The notes beneath the pieces are model-generated. The model saw nothing but the letters and a program-made list of their open reading frames with translations, made no database searches and had not been told where the DNA came from. Positions 62,489-64,000 of a stretch of DNA of 64,000 bases are shown here, in pieces. The stretch's first letter is position 1. Every line of letters starts with the position of its first letter. Origin of the DNA: Formicarius rufipectus (taxonomy: Eukaryota > Chordata > Aves > Passeriformes > Formicariidae); assembly GCA_013399695.1 (NCBI GenBank), contig VXAU01004018.1, forward strand, positions 248,001 to 312,000, given 5' to 3'. The position numbers were made by a program, and so were the translations under genes.

Positions 62489-64000
62489 CTGGACAACAGA
62501 GAGAGCACGGAAAAAATATGTGATTTCATTGATTTTATTTTGTTACTGGGAATAATGGTTTGGGGTTTCTTAAGATGGGAAAAGAGGTTTTGGGAATTCT
62601 GAAACACCCTGCTATTTCTAATTGATAGGAGTAAGAAAGTGAAAAAAAAAAAAGTAATGAAAAAAACCTATTCAGTGTTATGACTTGTAATATTTTGAAA
62701 ATTCTTAGAATTTAAAATCTCAGTAGCTCTTTCTTAGATAACAAATTGGCTTAGTCACCCTTATATTCTCCTGTTAAGTTTTTAGTTCTCTTAAAAACAC
62801 AAAGCACTGTGAATTTTGAGTCAGAATAATGTTTTTCCTTCCAGCCTTCAGCAGCATGACTAAACTAAAACCTACAAGTATTCCCACAACAAGTTTTTTT
62901 TAATGAAAGTCAAGTCGGCAATAGAAGAAAGAACATGCAGTATAAGTTGTAGCAGAACTCTTAGTTAGATTATCTGAATTCAAAAAGGCATCTTGGAGCT
63001 TACTGCCTTTTCAACAGGATAAATTAATTCTAAATGTCTTATCATTATATTTGATTTGAAGGTGATAACATATTCATATGGACCCTATTGCCATTATGGA
63101 TTATTAACACAAGCCCAAAAAGGTGAAGGATCCATATTTTTTTACCCATAATGTAGTTATTATTTATATCTTTTTCCAACAAAACATTTGGTTCTGTACT
63201 TCTTCCTTCCATTTGGATTGCTAATGGAACGGTTTCCACATGGATTGTTTCTCTCCCAGCTGCTGGAATAGCAGTGAGACTAGCAAACTGGTGGTGGGCA
63301 GGCCAAGGGCAGCTCAGTCTCTAGAGAGAAAAGTTGTCCGAGAACCCTATTCTATACACTCTGGTCTGCAGTGACCAGTGTCAAAGGCAAATAGGAATCC
63401 CATTTCCTTTCCTCATTCCAGCTCTGTGTTTATCCAACAGCCACTGGAAGAAATTTTTAATCACCTAGAAACACAAATCTGTGGTAAACGACCTATGTAG
63501 GAGAGTAATCTGTGGTTTAGGTTCTGTCATTCAACAACACGGGTATGAAAATTTATCATATTTAAGAAAGTGAACTGATTTTGAAGCTAAAGGGAGGCGA
63601 GAACCTGGTGAGCTGCTCAGCTTAGCTTCTTGTTATCCTACTTGGTGTGTAAACCACACAAATTTCACCAAAATGTCATTCTTTCACAGTGATTTTCCAT
63701 GATATAGTAATGAGTGAAGCTGAACTCCTTCCAAGAAAACAAGTATATTGTTATATCAAGGGGTAAAGGCATAAATCTGGGAACTATTTACAACACTGCA
63801 GACATATAACTAAATTGCTGAACATAACAAATACATGAAATAAAAAAATGTGAGGCAGAAGAGGAATAAAATAGAAGATGCTGCTGGGAAGATTTATTAT
63901 AGTAGGAAATGCAAAAAATGTAAGAGAACCAGCACTATACTGTAACAATAATGTAATTACTTTTATTGTGAAGTGCATCCCAATCTAGCAACTGCATGGT
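62489..64000. other. Non-coding stretch
   Basis: AT-rich, with an A run at 62642-62653. No gene or repeat family recognised. Confidence 0.5.

Noticed and set aside
1..64000. CRISPR array, rRNA, tRNA or prokaryotic operon
   Set aside because: No regularly spaced repeats, no cloverleaf or rRNA core motifs, and no closely packed coding frames were seen.

Overview
The window looks like nuclear DNA of a bird, mostly non-coding. It is AT-rich and CpG-poor, lacks long bacterial-type ORFs, and shows splice-like signals. It carries two antisense copies of CR1, the main avian LINE family: 7400-8465 (old, reverse-transcriptase part) and 36534-37000 (younger, 3' end). I saw nothing like mammalian Alu or L1. 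A crocodilian or turtle is not excluded, but the 36.5 kb copy reads like the familiar avian CR1 3' end. No protein family is recognised with certainty anywhere, and no rRNA, tRNA or CRISPR array is seen.

Layout. Bases 1-260 are the edge of a CpG-rich segment with a CCAAT box and an AP-1-type site, followed by a strong splice donor at 295/296. This is probably a promoter or first non-coding exon of a gene that starts at or beyond the left edge. From 300 to 36.5 kb the sequence is intron-like or intergenic. It holds the old CR1, simple repeats, a 35-bp tandem duplication, a nested inverted repeat at 18.95-19.06 kb, AT-rich blocks dense in homeodomain-type cores, and a few isolated exon-like open frames. 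After the second CR1 there is a compact leucine-rich open frame at 37.25-37.48 kb (minus strand).

The best coding candidate is on the minus strand between 44.9 and 41.8 kb. A 180-nt phase 1-1 segment encodes a juxtamembrane stretch, a transmembrane helix and a basic cytoplasmic start. A 46-nt segment and a 140-nt segment follow, with reading phases that join without a break and reach a stop. If real, this is the 3' end of a type I membrane receptor whose extracellular exons lie at higher coordinates. I could not assign the family, and two of the splice acceptors are weak.

From 45 kb to the right end the sequence is again mostly non-coding: a diverged direct repeat at 46.6-46.8 kb, a conserved-element-like block at 58.0-58.48 kb, an A/C-rich tract at 59.2 kb, a (GT)9 run at 60.06 kb, and two further minus-strand exon-like segments at 60.1 and 62.4 kb. 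The genes cannot be linked into a pathway from this sequence alone. Most entries below are candidates with stated low confidence.
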